Part shown: one piece after another, positions 1 to 6,853 of the stretch
How the letters are laid out: each line of letters opens with the position of its first letter
Position numbering within the stretch: position 1 is the stretch's first letter
NCBI GenBank assembly: GCA_031264875.1
Contig: JAISDK010000171.1
Coordinates: 1 to 11,795, forward strand
Length of the DNA stretch: 11,795 nt
Origin: Prevotellaceae bacterium
GTDB lineage: Bacteria > Bacteroidota > Bacteroidia > Bacteroidales > UBA932
Direction of reading: 5' to 3'
Program-made: the position numbers and the translations under genes
Notes under the pieces: model-generated
What the model was told of the DNA's origin: nothing
Database searches by the model: none
Seen by the model: the letters and a program-made list of their open reading frames with translations, nothing else

Positions 1-170
1 TCTCTTGTGATAAAATATTGCCGTCAGCATATTGCCGTCAGCTTTAGCTGACGGAACTTTTTGCACATCTTGTCTTTGGGCTTTTGTCCTGCATTTTCTT
101 ATCCGTCAGCTTTAGCTGACGGCAATACAATCGCTTAAAAAATATCTGTTATATCCTGTTTATTTCGCAT
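1..170 (-). repeat. Left copy of hairpin-rich intergenic repeat (inverted relative to 11182-11359)
   Basis: This stretch downstream of pbpC is an inverted copy of 11182-11359. Exact blocks include 1-28, 29-63, 122-135 and a 25-base block at 146-170 that matches the reverse complement of 11182-11206. It carries two perfect palindromes of the form CCGTCAGCT-TT-AGCTGACGG at 35-54 and 103-122. A 14-base tandem duplication (15-28 and 29-42) adds a third half-hairpin. Relative to the right copy it has about 19 extra bases near 73-91 and lacks about 42 bases between 135 and 146. No coding sequence is seen. The unit may continue beyond the left window edge. The family is not one I can name; it behaves like a dispersed intergenic element. 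Confidence 0.85.
35..62 (+). terminator. Hairpin followed by T-run, possible terminator reading rightwards
   Basis: A perfect 9-bp stem with a 2-base centre (35-54) is followed by AAC and five T residues (58-62) on the plus strand. That would stop transcripts entering from the left of the window, not those of pbpC, which run the other way. The same arrangement occurs on the opposite strand in the right repeat copy. The stem is strong but the T-run is short, so terminator activity is an inference. Confidence 0.35.
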
Positions 171-181
171 ACCTTAAAGGT

Positions 182-2518
182 TTATTTCACCACGAAAGGC
201 ATGGTTAAAGAGTAGCCTTGGTCGTCAATAAGAGTTATAGTGTGATTTCCGGCAGTTGGAAGAAAAGCCATTTGATGGTTGTCGCGGGTTTCGCCGATGT
301 ATTGTTCGTCTATATGCCAGTATATTGTTGAGTTAGCCCTGTTGTGCGCTGCCTGCAGGACTATTTTGCCTTTTTCGCCGCCAAGCTGTTTTGTCACTAC
401 AACCGATATTCCGTATGTAGGATATATCATCTGCATGGGCGAGGATTCGTCGATAGAACAGTGCGGGTATATTGGCGGCAGGGGGCGATAATCAGCATGA
501 TGCTTCCGGTAATACCATTCCTGGGCAGGCGGAAGCACAAACCACGGCTTATGAACCATTTCGTGTGTGGAATAGCAGCTGCTGCTGACACGGTACTTTT
601 CGTCCCTGTCAAGGTGAATCAGATGGTGGTACGGGCAGGCGCCTGACAGTAAGCCGGTTTGCGTTACCCAGAGGGAATCGGCATTTTCGCAGTATTCGCC
701 AGCCCTGTGTCCGCTTTGACGGCATACCGCAATTCTGGCCATTTCGTCATAAGGCCGCAGGAACCAGTTTTTTGAACGGGGCAGCAGGTTGAATACATCG
801 AACATCAGAGGCGCGGCGTATCCTACTCCGGTGAGCAGGGGACGGCCTTCGCCCGAAGCGTTTCCAACCCATACTCCCACAACATAATCGGGGGTTAGGC
901 CGATAGACCATGCGTCGCGGTTTCCGTAGCTTGTACCCGTTTTCCATGCGATTTTTCGGCCTGAAGAAAACATCATCCACGACGATTCTTCTTCGGGACG
1001 GTTCGATTTCGATAAAATCTCCAGTGTCTGGTATATAGCTGCGGCGCTGATGAGTCCGGATGTAAAATAAACCGGTTTTTTCTCTTTGGCGCCGGTGTTG
1101 TTCAAATAATTCAGTTTTTTTCTGTCGTGTATATTATATCGTCCGCTGTTCATTCCGAAGCGGTTGACTGTTCTTGCCATATCGGCATACATTCCGGCAA
1201 TGTCCCACAGGGTTCCTTCCGCTCCTCCCAAAATAAGCGACAGGCCGTAGTGCATTGGCGGCTTTGTCAAGGTAGTCATACCCAGATCTTTTAGCAGGCG
1301 ATGAAATTTCTCCACGTTATAATTGGCAAGCATGCGTACTGAAGGCACATTCAATGACCGTGTTAGAGCGTCATGTGCGGAGACTGCGCCGTCGAACGAC
1401 TTGTTGTAGTTGTGAGGTGAAAATCCGGCAACGTGAAACGGAATATCCGGAATGAGAGTCCCCGTAAGTATCTCGCCTTCATCGAGCATTGCTGCATAAA
1501 GGAATGGTTTCAGGATGCTTCCCGTGCTTCGCCGGGCAGTGATAATGTCCACATTGGCGCTGTGCCTGCGGTTTCCGGCAAACACGTTTCCCACGTATGC
1601 GATTACATTGCCGCTTTCTATTTCGGCAACCACTACGGCAGCATTGTTTACCATATTGGCTTTGAAAGCATTGGTGTGGTTTTCGATTACGGAATTGACC
1701 GACTGCTGCAGGGGTGAGGATACGGTCGTGGCAATTCTTTTTCCGGGAAATTTTTCCGCGATTTTGTCAAGCAGATGAGGCGCCGAACGCGGTAAAGGTA
1801 AGGGACTTTCGGGCAGGGGTTCTATTTTGGCGAGCATGCAGTCGTTTTCGCTGATGATTCCTTTCTTCATCATGTTGTCCAGCAGAGCATCACGTTTGAT
1901 TTTGAGGGCATTTCTGTTTCTTCCGGGATGAATCAGGGCGGGAGAATTGGGCAGTACGGCAAGTGTGGCAGCCTCAGCCCATGACAAATCGGTGGCGTTG
2001 CGTCCGAAATATCGCCAGGCGGCGGCTTCGATGCCTACGACATTGCCGCCGAAAGGTGCGTTTGCTATATACAGCGAAAGTATATCCTTCTTGCTCATCG
2101 AGGCTTCAAGCCTTATAGCCAGCAGTGTTTCGATGATTTTTTCTTTCAGTGTGCGTTTTTTGCCCTTGCGCATCAGGCGTATCGCCTGCATACTTATTGT
2201 GCTGCCTCCTTCAACCGTTTTTCGCTGTTTGATGTTGCGCGTCAAGGCTCTGAATGTGGCTATCGGGTCGATGCCCTGATGTGAGTAGAAACGTTTGTCC
2301 TCGAATGTGATAAGGGCCTGTATGTATGTTTCGGGAAAAGTTTCCCTTTGGGGAAAGCGCCATTGCCCGTCGGAGGCTATTCGCGCTCCCAGAAGTTCGC
2401 CGTCAGAATCTTCTATAACAGTACAGTAAGGGTCGCTAACGGAATGATTGGGATAGCAAAAGAATATGACAACAGGAATGTAAAGTGCAAATATCCAATA
2501 TTTTCCTTTTTTACGCAT
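182..2518 (-). CDS. pbpC: Penicillin-binding protein 1C (bifunctional class A PBP)
   Basis: A 778-residue peptidoglycan synthase that polymerises lipid II glycan strands and cross-links peptides on the periplasmic face of the inner membrane. A basic N-terminus and hydrophobic anchor (about residues 7-21) precede the glycosyltransferase domain: EDKRFYSHQG with catalytic Glu73, GGSTISMQ at 104-111, a RTLKEKI motif near 122 and APFGGNVVGIEAA near 154. The transpeptidase domain has SILK at 334-337 (nucleophile Ser334), SLN at 388-390 and KTGTS at 526-530, all intact. The C-terminal part (about 688-775) fits the BiPBP_C domain that distinguishes PBP1C from PBP1A/1B. Length agrees with the family. 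It is the last gene of a tight run, starting 11 bases after the PAP2 gene, so it is probably co-transcribed with mreC. The ATG at 2518 is supported by the anchor following directly. No strong Shine-Dalgarno is visible. Repeat-derived hairpins follow the gene. Confidence 0.95.
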   Translation of the reverse strand: MRKKGKYWIFALYIPVVIFFCYPNHSVSDPYCTVIEDSDGELLGARIASDGQWRFPQRETFPETYIQALITFEDKRFYSHQGIDPIATFRALTRNIKQRKTVEGGSTISMQAIRLMRKGKKRTLKEKIIETLLAIRLEASMSKKDILSLYIANAPFGGNVVGIEAAAWRYFGRNATDLSWAEAATLAVLPNSPALIHPGRNRNALKIKRDALLDNMMKKGIISENDCMLAKIEPLPESPLPLPRSAPHLLDKIAEKFPGKRIATTVSSPLQQSVNSVIENHTNAFKANMVNNAAVVVAEIESGNVIAYVGNVFAGNRRHSANVDIITARRSTGSILKPFLYAAMLDEGEILTGTLIPDIPFHVAGFSPHNYNKSFDGAVSAHDALTRSLNVPSVRMLANYNVEKFHRLLKDLGMTTLTKPPMHYGLSLILGGAEGTLWDIAGMYADMARTVNRFGMNSGRYNIHDRKKLNYLNNTGAKEKKPVYFTSGLISAAAIYQTLEILSKSNRPEEESSWMMFSSGRKIAWKTGTSYGNRDAWSIGLTPDYVVGVWVGNASGEGRPLLTGVGYAAPLMFDVFNLLPRSKNWFLRPYDEMARIAVCRQSGHRAGEYCENADSLWVTQTGLLSGACPYHHLIHLDRDEKYRVSSSCYSTHEMVHKPWFVLPPAQEWYYRKHHADYRPLPPIYPHCSIDESSPMQMIYPTYGISVVVTKQLGGEKGKIVLQAAHNRANSTIYWHIDEQYIGETRDNHQMAFLPTAGNHTITLIDDQGYSLTMPFVVK

Positions 2519-2529
2519 ATTGAATCGGT

Positions 2530-3447
2530 TTACGAATTACGGAGTGAATTATTGCCTTTAAACAGTTTGAATATCTGTTTGCTTAAGAGAAGTATAAATG
2601 GAGTTACGATAAATGCAGTGACTGCGTCTATCAGGTAGTGAGCTTTGATATAAATGGTTGCAACGACAAGAGTGATTGCGACGGGAAGTATTGCGTAGAA
2701 ATATTTCCGGGCATTTTTGTACAGTAAAATCATTGCAATGATCGTAAGGCCGACGTGCGAACTTGGAAATGCGCCTGTGGGTTTTTCGCCCAAATCCTGT
2801 ATGGAACGCATCAGCCAGCTGAAAAAGTAGCCTTCAGGAACTTGATTGTCGGGAAATGAATAGTAGAATTGCGGTCCGGCCACAGGAACAAGGATGAATA
2901 TTATGTAAAATATGAAAAATGAGCACAGGCAGTAAAACATCGCTTTTTCTGCCATGTCGGGTTTCACAAAGTAAAAGTAGATGAAAATGAACAGAAATAT
3001 GAGGTAATAAGCGAAATAGCCAAAGTACATGATTTCCGATATGAACGCTTGCGGAAATGTTTTTGAAAACTCTATGGAGGGCGAACATCCGAAAATCACT
3101 GTATCCAAATGGCTGAAAAAACTGTCGAGATTGGGCGATATTATGCTTTTCGGCAAGTCGCAGCCGAAGTTGTATCCAATGCTGTATGTTTCGGGATACC
3201 AGTAAGAAATCAGTGAAAATGGAAAAACGTAACGTATGAATCCTGTGATTTTGTTTTTGTATTTTTCCGAAATAAGCGTTATCAAAAACAGGGCTATGGA
3301 AAAAATGATTCTGTATGATAAAAGACTGTATATTTGCTTGTGTGCGTCGTTGTCGCCGAAAGACAGCAGAAGATAGACTGTGGTGATGAATATATATGTA
3401 AATGTTAATAATTCGGCTGAATTGAAGCGTTTTAGCGATGATTGCAT
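2530..3447 (-). CDS. PAP2-superfamily membrane phosphatase/phosphotransferase
   Basis: A 305-residue polytopic membrane protein with about six to eight hydrophobic segments (about 13-29, 46-60, 138-160, 170-188, 232-244, 249-266, 271-290). The PAP2 signature is present: PSSH at 228-231 (motif 2, usually PSGH) and motif 3 with His270 and Asp274 in AHYLIDA. The usual SR that opens motif 3 is replaced by AT, as in the Aur1/inositol-phosphotransferase-like branch (PAP2_3). A VAGPQF segment at 189-194 lies where that branch has its first motif. The family removes or transfers phosphate on lipids such as phosphatidate or isoprenyl diphosphates; some members make inositol-phosphoceramide. The substrate here cannot be read from sequence. 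It starts 6 bases after mreC and ends 11 bases before pbpC, which suggests an envelope role such as lipid-carrier recycling, but that is inference. It is not MreD: it is about twice the usual length and has the PAP2 residues. Confidence 0.85.
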   Translation of the reverse strand: MQSSLKRFNSAELLTFTYIFITTVYLLLSFGDNDAHKQIYSLLSYRIIFSIALFLITLISEKYKNKITGFIRYVFPFSLISYWYPETYSIGYNFGCDLPKSIISPNLDSFFSHLDTVIFGCSPSIEFSKTFPQAFISEIMYFGYFAYYLIFLFIFIYFYFVKPDMAEKAMFYCLCSFFIFYIIFILVPVAGPQFYYSFPDNQVPEGYFFSWLMRSIQDLGEKPTGAFPSSHVGLTIIAMILLYKNARKYFYAILPVAITLVVATIYIKAHYLIDAVTAFIVTPFILLLSKQIFKLFKGNNSLRNS

Positions 3448-3453
3448 AATGTA

Positions 3454-4284
3454 CTATCTGAATTTAATTTCTCTTTTTAACGAATCCAGTTCCGGTTTTC
3501 TCATGGCGCTAATAATATATACGTTGTGAATGCTTTGGAAGTCATTACTCAGTTTTATTCTCACTTTATACGAAACGCCCTTGTCTAATTGATACGATTC
3601 TACTGTTCCTATCAAAATTCCTTCGGGGAAGGTTAATGAATGTCCGCTTGTTACGACTGTATCTCCTTTGTCGATAGCAATATGTTGTGGAATGTCAATT
3701 ATTTCGACATGCCGGATATCTTTCCTGTCCCATACAATTGGCCCGTATATTCCTGTTTTCGTGAATTTTCCGCTTACACTTCTTGACGTGTTGAGTAACG
3801 ATGTGACGGTACAAAAATTGTTGGACACTCTGTCCACAATTCCTATTACTCCATTCACCGAGATTACCCCCATGTCCTTTTCGATTCCGTTTTCTTTTCC
3901 TGCGTTCAATATAAGTTTATTATCGTTTCTATTCGGCGTGTTTTCCACTACGCTTGCCGGGATACATTTGAAGTTTCTAACAATCGGGCTACTGCTGTCA
4001 TATTGATTCGAGTTGTATTCTATCTGTTGTTGCAGATATATGTTTTCACTTAACAGCGAGAGGTTGAACTCCAGCAGTTCACGGTTTTTCGACTGCAGGC
4101 CGAAATAATCTTTCCACACGCCTGTAACCTGTTTAATATTGCCTTTGACGGCGTCGATTTTGGCCAGCGTGGTCGAATGTCTGAAATACGAGGATTTGGA
4201 AATAAAAACGATGGATATTCCTTCCAGTACAATGAACATCAGCGATAAATGATATTTTACGATAAAACGGAATAAACTGTCCAT
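3454..4284 (-). CDS. mreC: Rod shape-determining protein MreC
   Basis: A 276-residue elongasome protein that links cytoplasmic MreB filaments to periplasmic peptidoglycan synthases. It has one N-terminal membrane segment (about residues 11-29), a predicted coiled coil (about 62-92, with KNRELLEFN and LLSENIYLQQQIE), then the two beta-barrel MreC core. Conserved parts are LNAGKENGIEKDMGVI (126-141), NGVIGIVDRVS (144-154) and GDTVVTSGHS with FPEGILIGTV (207-228). Length is normal for Bacteroidetes. It follows ung by 24 bases and overlaps nothing. The usual partners mreB (upstream), mreD and mrdA/rodA (downstream) are absent from this window; instead a PAP2 gene and pbpC follow. The ATG at 4284 is the natural start because the short charged head and membrane helix begin there. 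Identification is firm. Confidence 0.95.
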   Translation of the reverse strand: MDSLFRFIVKYHLSLMFIVLEGISIVFISKSSYFRHSTTLAKIDAVKGNIKQVTGVWKDYFGLQSKNRELLEFNLSLLSENIYLQQQIEYNSNQYDSSSPIVRNFKCIPASVVENTPNRNDNKLILNAGKENGIEKDMGVISVNGVIGIVDRVSNNFCTVTSLLNTSRSVSGKFTKTGIYGPIVWDRKDIRHVEIIDIPQHIAIDKGDTVVTSGHSLTFPEGILIGTVESYQLDKGVSYKVRIKLSNDFQSIHNVYIISAMRKPELDSLKREIKFR

Positions 4285-4308
4285 AAAGATGCTAACGAGT
4301 GAGAGGGT

Positions 4309-4980
4309 TCAGGTTATTTTCCAGTTTATTTTCTGCAATCCCTGCTGTTGCAGTATTTCATTTGTTTTTGAAAAATGTTTACATCCGAAAAAACCGCTTG
4401 CTGAAAATGGTGAAGGATGCGCCGATTCCAGTATAAAATGTTTATCTGTGTCTATCAGCAGTCGTTTTTGACGGGCAAAATTACCCCACAAAAGAAAAAC
4501 TATGCCCGATTTGTGTTCGGAAATTTTCCCTATAACGGCATCGGTAAAATATGCCCAGCCGGCTTTGGAGTGAGAAGTAGCCTCGGCTTTTCGCACAGTC
4601 AGTATTGCATTTAAGAGGAATACACCCTGTTCTGCCCAGCTCTCCAGATTACCGTGTTGCGGAGGTTCGATGCCAAGGTCGTTTTTTATTTCCCTGAATA
4701 TATTCACCAGAGAAGGCGGCTGCGGGATTCCTTCGGGAACGGAAAACGAAAGTCCATGTGCCTGACCTTCCCCATGGTAAGGATCCTGTCCCAGTATCAC
4801 AACTTTCAACTTGTTGAACGGCGTTTTTTCGAAGGCGTTAAATATCAGTTTTCCCGGAGGATATACCTGTTTGCCTTCCTTCAGTTCGGTTTTTACAAAA
4901 TTAACCAGATCAATAAAATACGGTTTGTCAAATTCTTCTTGCAAGACAGATTTCCAACCGGCTTCAATTTTTACATCCAT
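4309..4980 (-). CDS. ung: Uracil-DNA glycosylase (family 1)
   Basis: A 223-residue cytoplasmic base-excision repair enzyme that cleaves uracil from DNA. The family-1 motifs are intact: GQDPYHG at 64-70 with catalytic Asp66 and Tyr68, the uracil-contacting Asn124 in FLLNAILTVR, and HPSPFSA at 188-194 with His188, followed by GFFGCKHFSKTNEIL. Length matches the E. coli enzyme (about 229 residues). It begins 57 bases after yjbQ and is followed by mreC after 24 bases, so it probably shares a transcript with the envelope genes without a functional tie. The upstream 57-base gap is AT-rich and shows no clear promoter. Start at the ATG at 4980 fits the family's N-terminus. Confidence 0.97.
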   Translation of the reverse strand: MDVKIEAGWKSVLQEEFDKPYFIDLVNFVKTELKEGKQVYPPGKLIFNAFEKTPFNKLKVVILGQDPYHGEGQAHGLSFSVPEGIPQPPSLVNIFREIKNDLGIEPPQHGNLESWAEQGVFLLNAILTVRKAEATSHSKAGWAYFTDAVIGKISEHKSGIVFLLWGNFARQKRLLIDTDKHFILESAHPSPFSASGFFGCKHFSKTNEILQQQGLQKINWKIT

Positions 4981-5037
4981 AGTATTATAATATATTCATT
5001 TGTAGATTTACATGATTTTTGAGAGTCACAATTTTTT

Positions 5038-5454
5038 TCATTCGCCGATAATTTTCACGAGTACTCTTTTTTTTCGTTTCCCGTCAAATTCGCCATAAAA
5101 TATTTGTTCCCAGGGGCCAAAATCCAGTTTTCCTCCCGTAATGGCAATCACAACCTCGCGTCCCATGACAGAGCGTTTCAGATGAGCGTCGGCATTGTCT
5201 TCATAAGTATTGTGTTGATATTGATTATAGGGTTTTTCGGGTGCAAGTTTATCCAGCCAGACGTCCATATCGTGATGCAGGCCGTGCTCGTCATCGTTGA
5301 TAAACACGCTTGCCGTAATATGCATGGCATTAACCAAGACCAAGCCTTCCCTGATTCCGCTTTCCGTGAGACAGGCATTGACTTCCGGCGTAATGTTTAT
5401 AAATTCCCGTCTGGAGGCTGTATTGAATCCCAATTCTTTTCTGTATGTTTTCAT
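5038..5454 (-). CDS. yjbQ: YjbQ/UPF0047 family protein
   Basis: A 138-residue protein of the UPF0047 family (Pfam YjbQ). E. coli YjbQ has been reported to have weak thiamine-phosphate synthase activity; the true cellular role is unsettled. Characteristic segments are MHITASVFINDDE (44-56), HHDMDVWLDKLAP (60-72), NADAHLK (87-93), MGREVVI (97-103) and GPWEQIFYGEFDG (113-125). The histidines and acidic residues are those expected to form the metal/substrate pocket. I start at the ATG at 5454 rather than an in-frame TTG at 5475, because AGGA sits about 6 bases upstream of the ATG and the family N-terminus begins there. It is the first gene of the run towards pbpC, lying just beyond the dnaN terminator. 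No clear promoter fits in the 39 bases between that hairpin and the ATG, so some read-through from dnaN is possible. Confidence 0.9.
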   Translation of the reverse strand: MKTYRKELGFNTASRREFINITPEVNACLTESGIREGLVLVNAMHITASVFINDDEHGLHHDMDVWLDKLAPEKPYNQYQHNTYEDNADAHLKRSVMGREVVIAITGGKLDFGPWEQIFYGEFDGKRKKRVLVKIIGE

Positions 5455-5486
5455 TTTCCTGATATTTAGACACAATGTTTATTCGT

Positions 5487-5519
5487 AAAAACAGTCGGGA
5501 TAATTTGAATTATCCCGAC
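5487..5519 (-). terminator. Rho-independent terminator of dnaN
   Basis: A perfect 12-bp inverted repeat (5494-5505 pairing with 5508-5519, arms GTCGGGATAATT and AATTATCCCGAC) is followed on the minus strand by TGTTTTTACG, with the T-run at 5487-5491. It lies 37 bases after the dnaN stop and just before yjbQ. The plus strand has no T-run after the stem, so it acts on leftward transcription. Confidence 0.8.
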
Positions 5520-5555
5520 ATAAATAAATATAATATTCACAATATTGATGTGATA

Positions 5556-6683
5556 TTATCCTATAACTATAGGCATCAACAACATCAATAAATCATCTCC
5601 TGTATCTTCGTCTTTGACGGGAATAAACAGTCCGGCTCTGCTGGAGTCAGAAAGTTCGATGCTGACTTCCGTAGAAGGAAGGTTCGATAATATGTCAATT
5701 AAAAACACTGATTTAAAGCCTATTTCTATATCTTCGCCGTCGTATCTGCAATTTATTTTTTCGTTTGCAGAAGTAGAAAAGTCAAGGTCTTGAGCCGAAA
5801 TATCTATTTCGTTACCGGCGATTTTCAATTTGATAAGGTTACTTGCCTGATTCGAGAATACGGAAACGCGGCGTACGGCAGTCATAAGTTCAACCCTGTC
5901 CACAATGATTTTCTTTGGATTGTTTATGGGAATCACGCTGTTGTATGCCGGAAATACTCCTTCGATAAGGCGACAGGTCATATTGAAACGCGGGGAGGTA
6001 AAGATGGCATGTTTATCGTTGAATTTCAGTACAACAGAAAATTCATCCTTTAACAGTCCCCTGATATAAGTCGCGGGTTTCTTTGGCAGTATAAACGAAC
6101 AGTCTGTTTCCGACGAGATATTCAGCAGTTTGTATCGCGCCAGCTTATGTGCGTCCGAAGCCACGAAGGTCATATCATCGGTTTTGATATCGAAATAGAT
6201 ACCGTTCATTGTGGGGCGCAATTCGTCGTCGGCTGTTGCGAATATTGTTTTGGATATTCCTTCCAGCAGTTGGCTCGAGCTGATTGTTATGGTGTTGTAA
6301 TCATTCTCGATTGTTGGAATTTGAGGATATTCGTCTGCCGCAGAGCATAAAAGATTGGATTTCCCGGATGACCAGCTGATTTCTGCCATAAGAGTATCGG
6401 GATCGACAATAAAGGTCAGTGGCTGTTCGGGAAACTCTTTTAGGGTGTCGATTAATAATTTAGCCTGTATGGCGGCGTCGCCTTCCCTTTCGACTGTGTT
6501 GATGGGCAGGCTTACCAATAGTGTTGTCTCCAAATCCGAGGCGGTTATTAACAGTGTGTTATCATGCAAACTGAATAAAAAATTATCCAGTATCGGCAAC
6601 GTGTTTTTATTGCCGCTACCTATAACTTTGCTGATAGACTGTAACGAAGACAATAATTCTGAACTAGATACTACGAATTTCAT
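5556..6683 (-). CDS. dnaN: DNA polymerase III beta subunit (sliding clamp)
   Basis: A 375-residue protein that dimerises into the ring holding DNA polymerase III on DNA. It shows the three-domain clamp layout (about 1-125, 126-245, 246-375). Recognisable segments are NTLPILDNFLF (27-37), RPTMNGIYFD (156-165), ASDAHKLARY (175-184, the ATDGHRLA motif), FPAYNSVIP (244-252) and the C-terminal LMPIVIG, part of the peptide-binding cleft. Length is typical for Bacteroidetes. It appears to be transcribed alone, with its own promoter at 6710-6742 and a strong terminator at 5487-5519. From memory, dnaN in related genomes sits near an exonuclease, coaBC and recN; none of these is next to it here. The AT content is high: the 60 bases 5701-5760 count only 18 G+C. 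Confidence 0.97.
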   Translation of the reverse strand: MKFVVSSSELLSSLQSISKVIGSGNKNTLPILDNFLFSLHDNTLLITASDLETTLLVSLPINTVEREGDAAIQAKLLIDTLKEFPEQPLTFIVDPDTLMAEISWSSGKSNLLCSAADEYPQIPTIENDYNTITISSSQLLEGISKTIFATADDELRPTMNGIYFDIKTDDMTFVASDAHKLARYKLLNISSETDCSFILPKKPATYIRGLLKDEFSVVLKFNDKHAIFTSPRFNMTCRLIEGVFPAYNSVIPINNPKKIIVDRVELMTAVRRVSVFSNQASNLIKLKIAGNEIDISAQDLDFSTSANEKINCRYDGEDIEIGFKSVFLIDILSNLPSTEVSIELSDSSRAGLFIPVKDEDTGDDLLMLLMPIVIG

Positions 6684-6709
6684 TTTCTTTTTACTTTAAA
6701 ATGTTCGCG

Positions 6710-6742
6710 CAAAAATACTATAAAAAATAAATGTATTGCAAA
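6710..6742 (-). promoter_or_regulatory. dnaN: Bacteroidetes-type promoter of dnaN
   Basis: On the minus strand, TTTG (6739-6742) and TATTTTTG (6710-6717, a full match to TAnnTTTG) are separated by 21 bases. This fits the -33/-7 promoter described for the primary sigma factor of Bacteroides. The dnaN ATG lies 26 bases downstream of the -7 box, leaving a short AT-rich leader. This is the best promoter match I found in the window. Confidence 0.65.
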
Positions 6743-6752
6743 AAATGTTGTT

Positions 6753-6795
6753 AAAAAAAAGCAAAATGCACACAATTAATACTTAACGGTGTGCA
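6753..6795 (-). terminator. Probable terminator of the kinase-DUF2147-cstA run
   Basis: A 7-bp stem (6789-6795 with 6767-6773, TGCACAC/GTGTGCA) with a 15-base loop is followed on the minus strand by TTTTGC and then eight T residues (6753-6760). It lies 58 bases after the cstA stop and just upstream of the dnaN promoter, so it would separate the two units. The large loop makes it less certain than the dnaN terminator. Confidence 0.55.
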
Positions 6796-6853
6796 CTTTT
6801 ATTAAAAATTTCAAAAAAAACGAATTTGCGATTATATTTCCGGTGTATTTTTA

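Noticed and set aside
2530..3447. MreD, suggested by position after mreC
   Set aside because: The protein is 305 residues, about twice MreD length, and carries PSSH and HxxxD PAP2 residues.
5455..5475. TTG start giving a seven-residue longer YjbQ
   Set aside because: The ATG at 5454 has AGGA at good spacing and matches the family's usual N-terminus.
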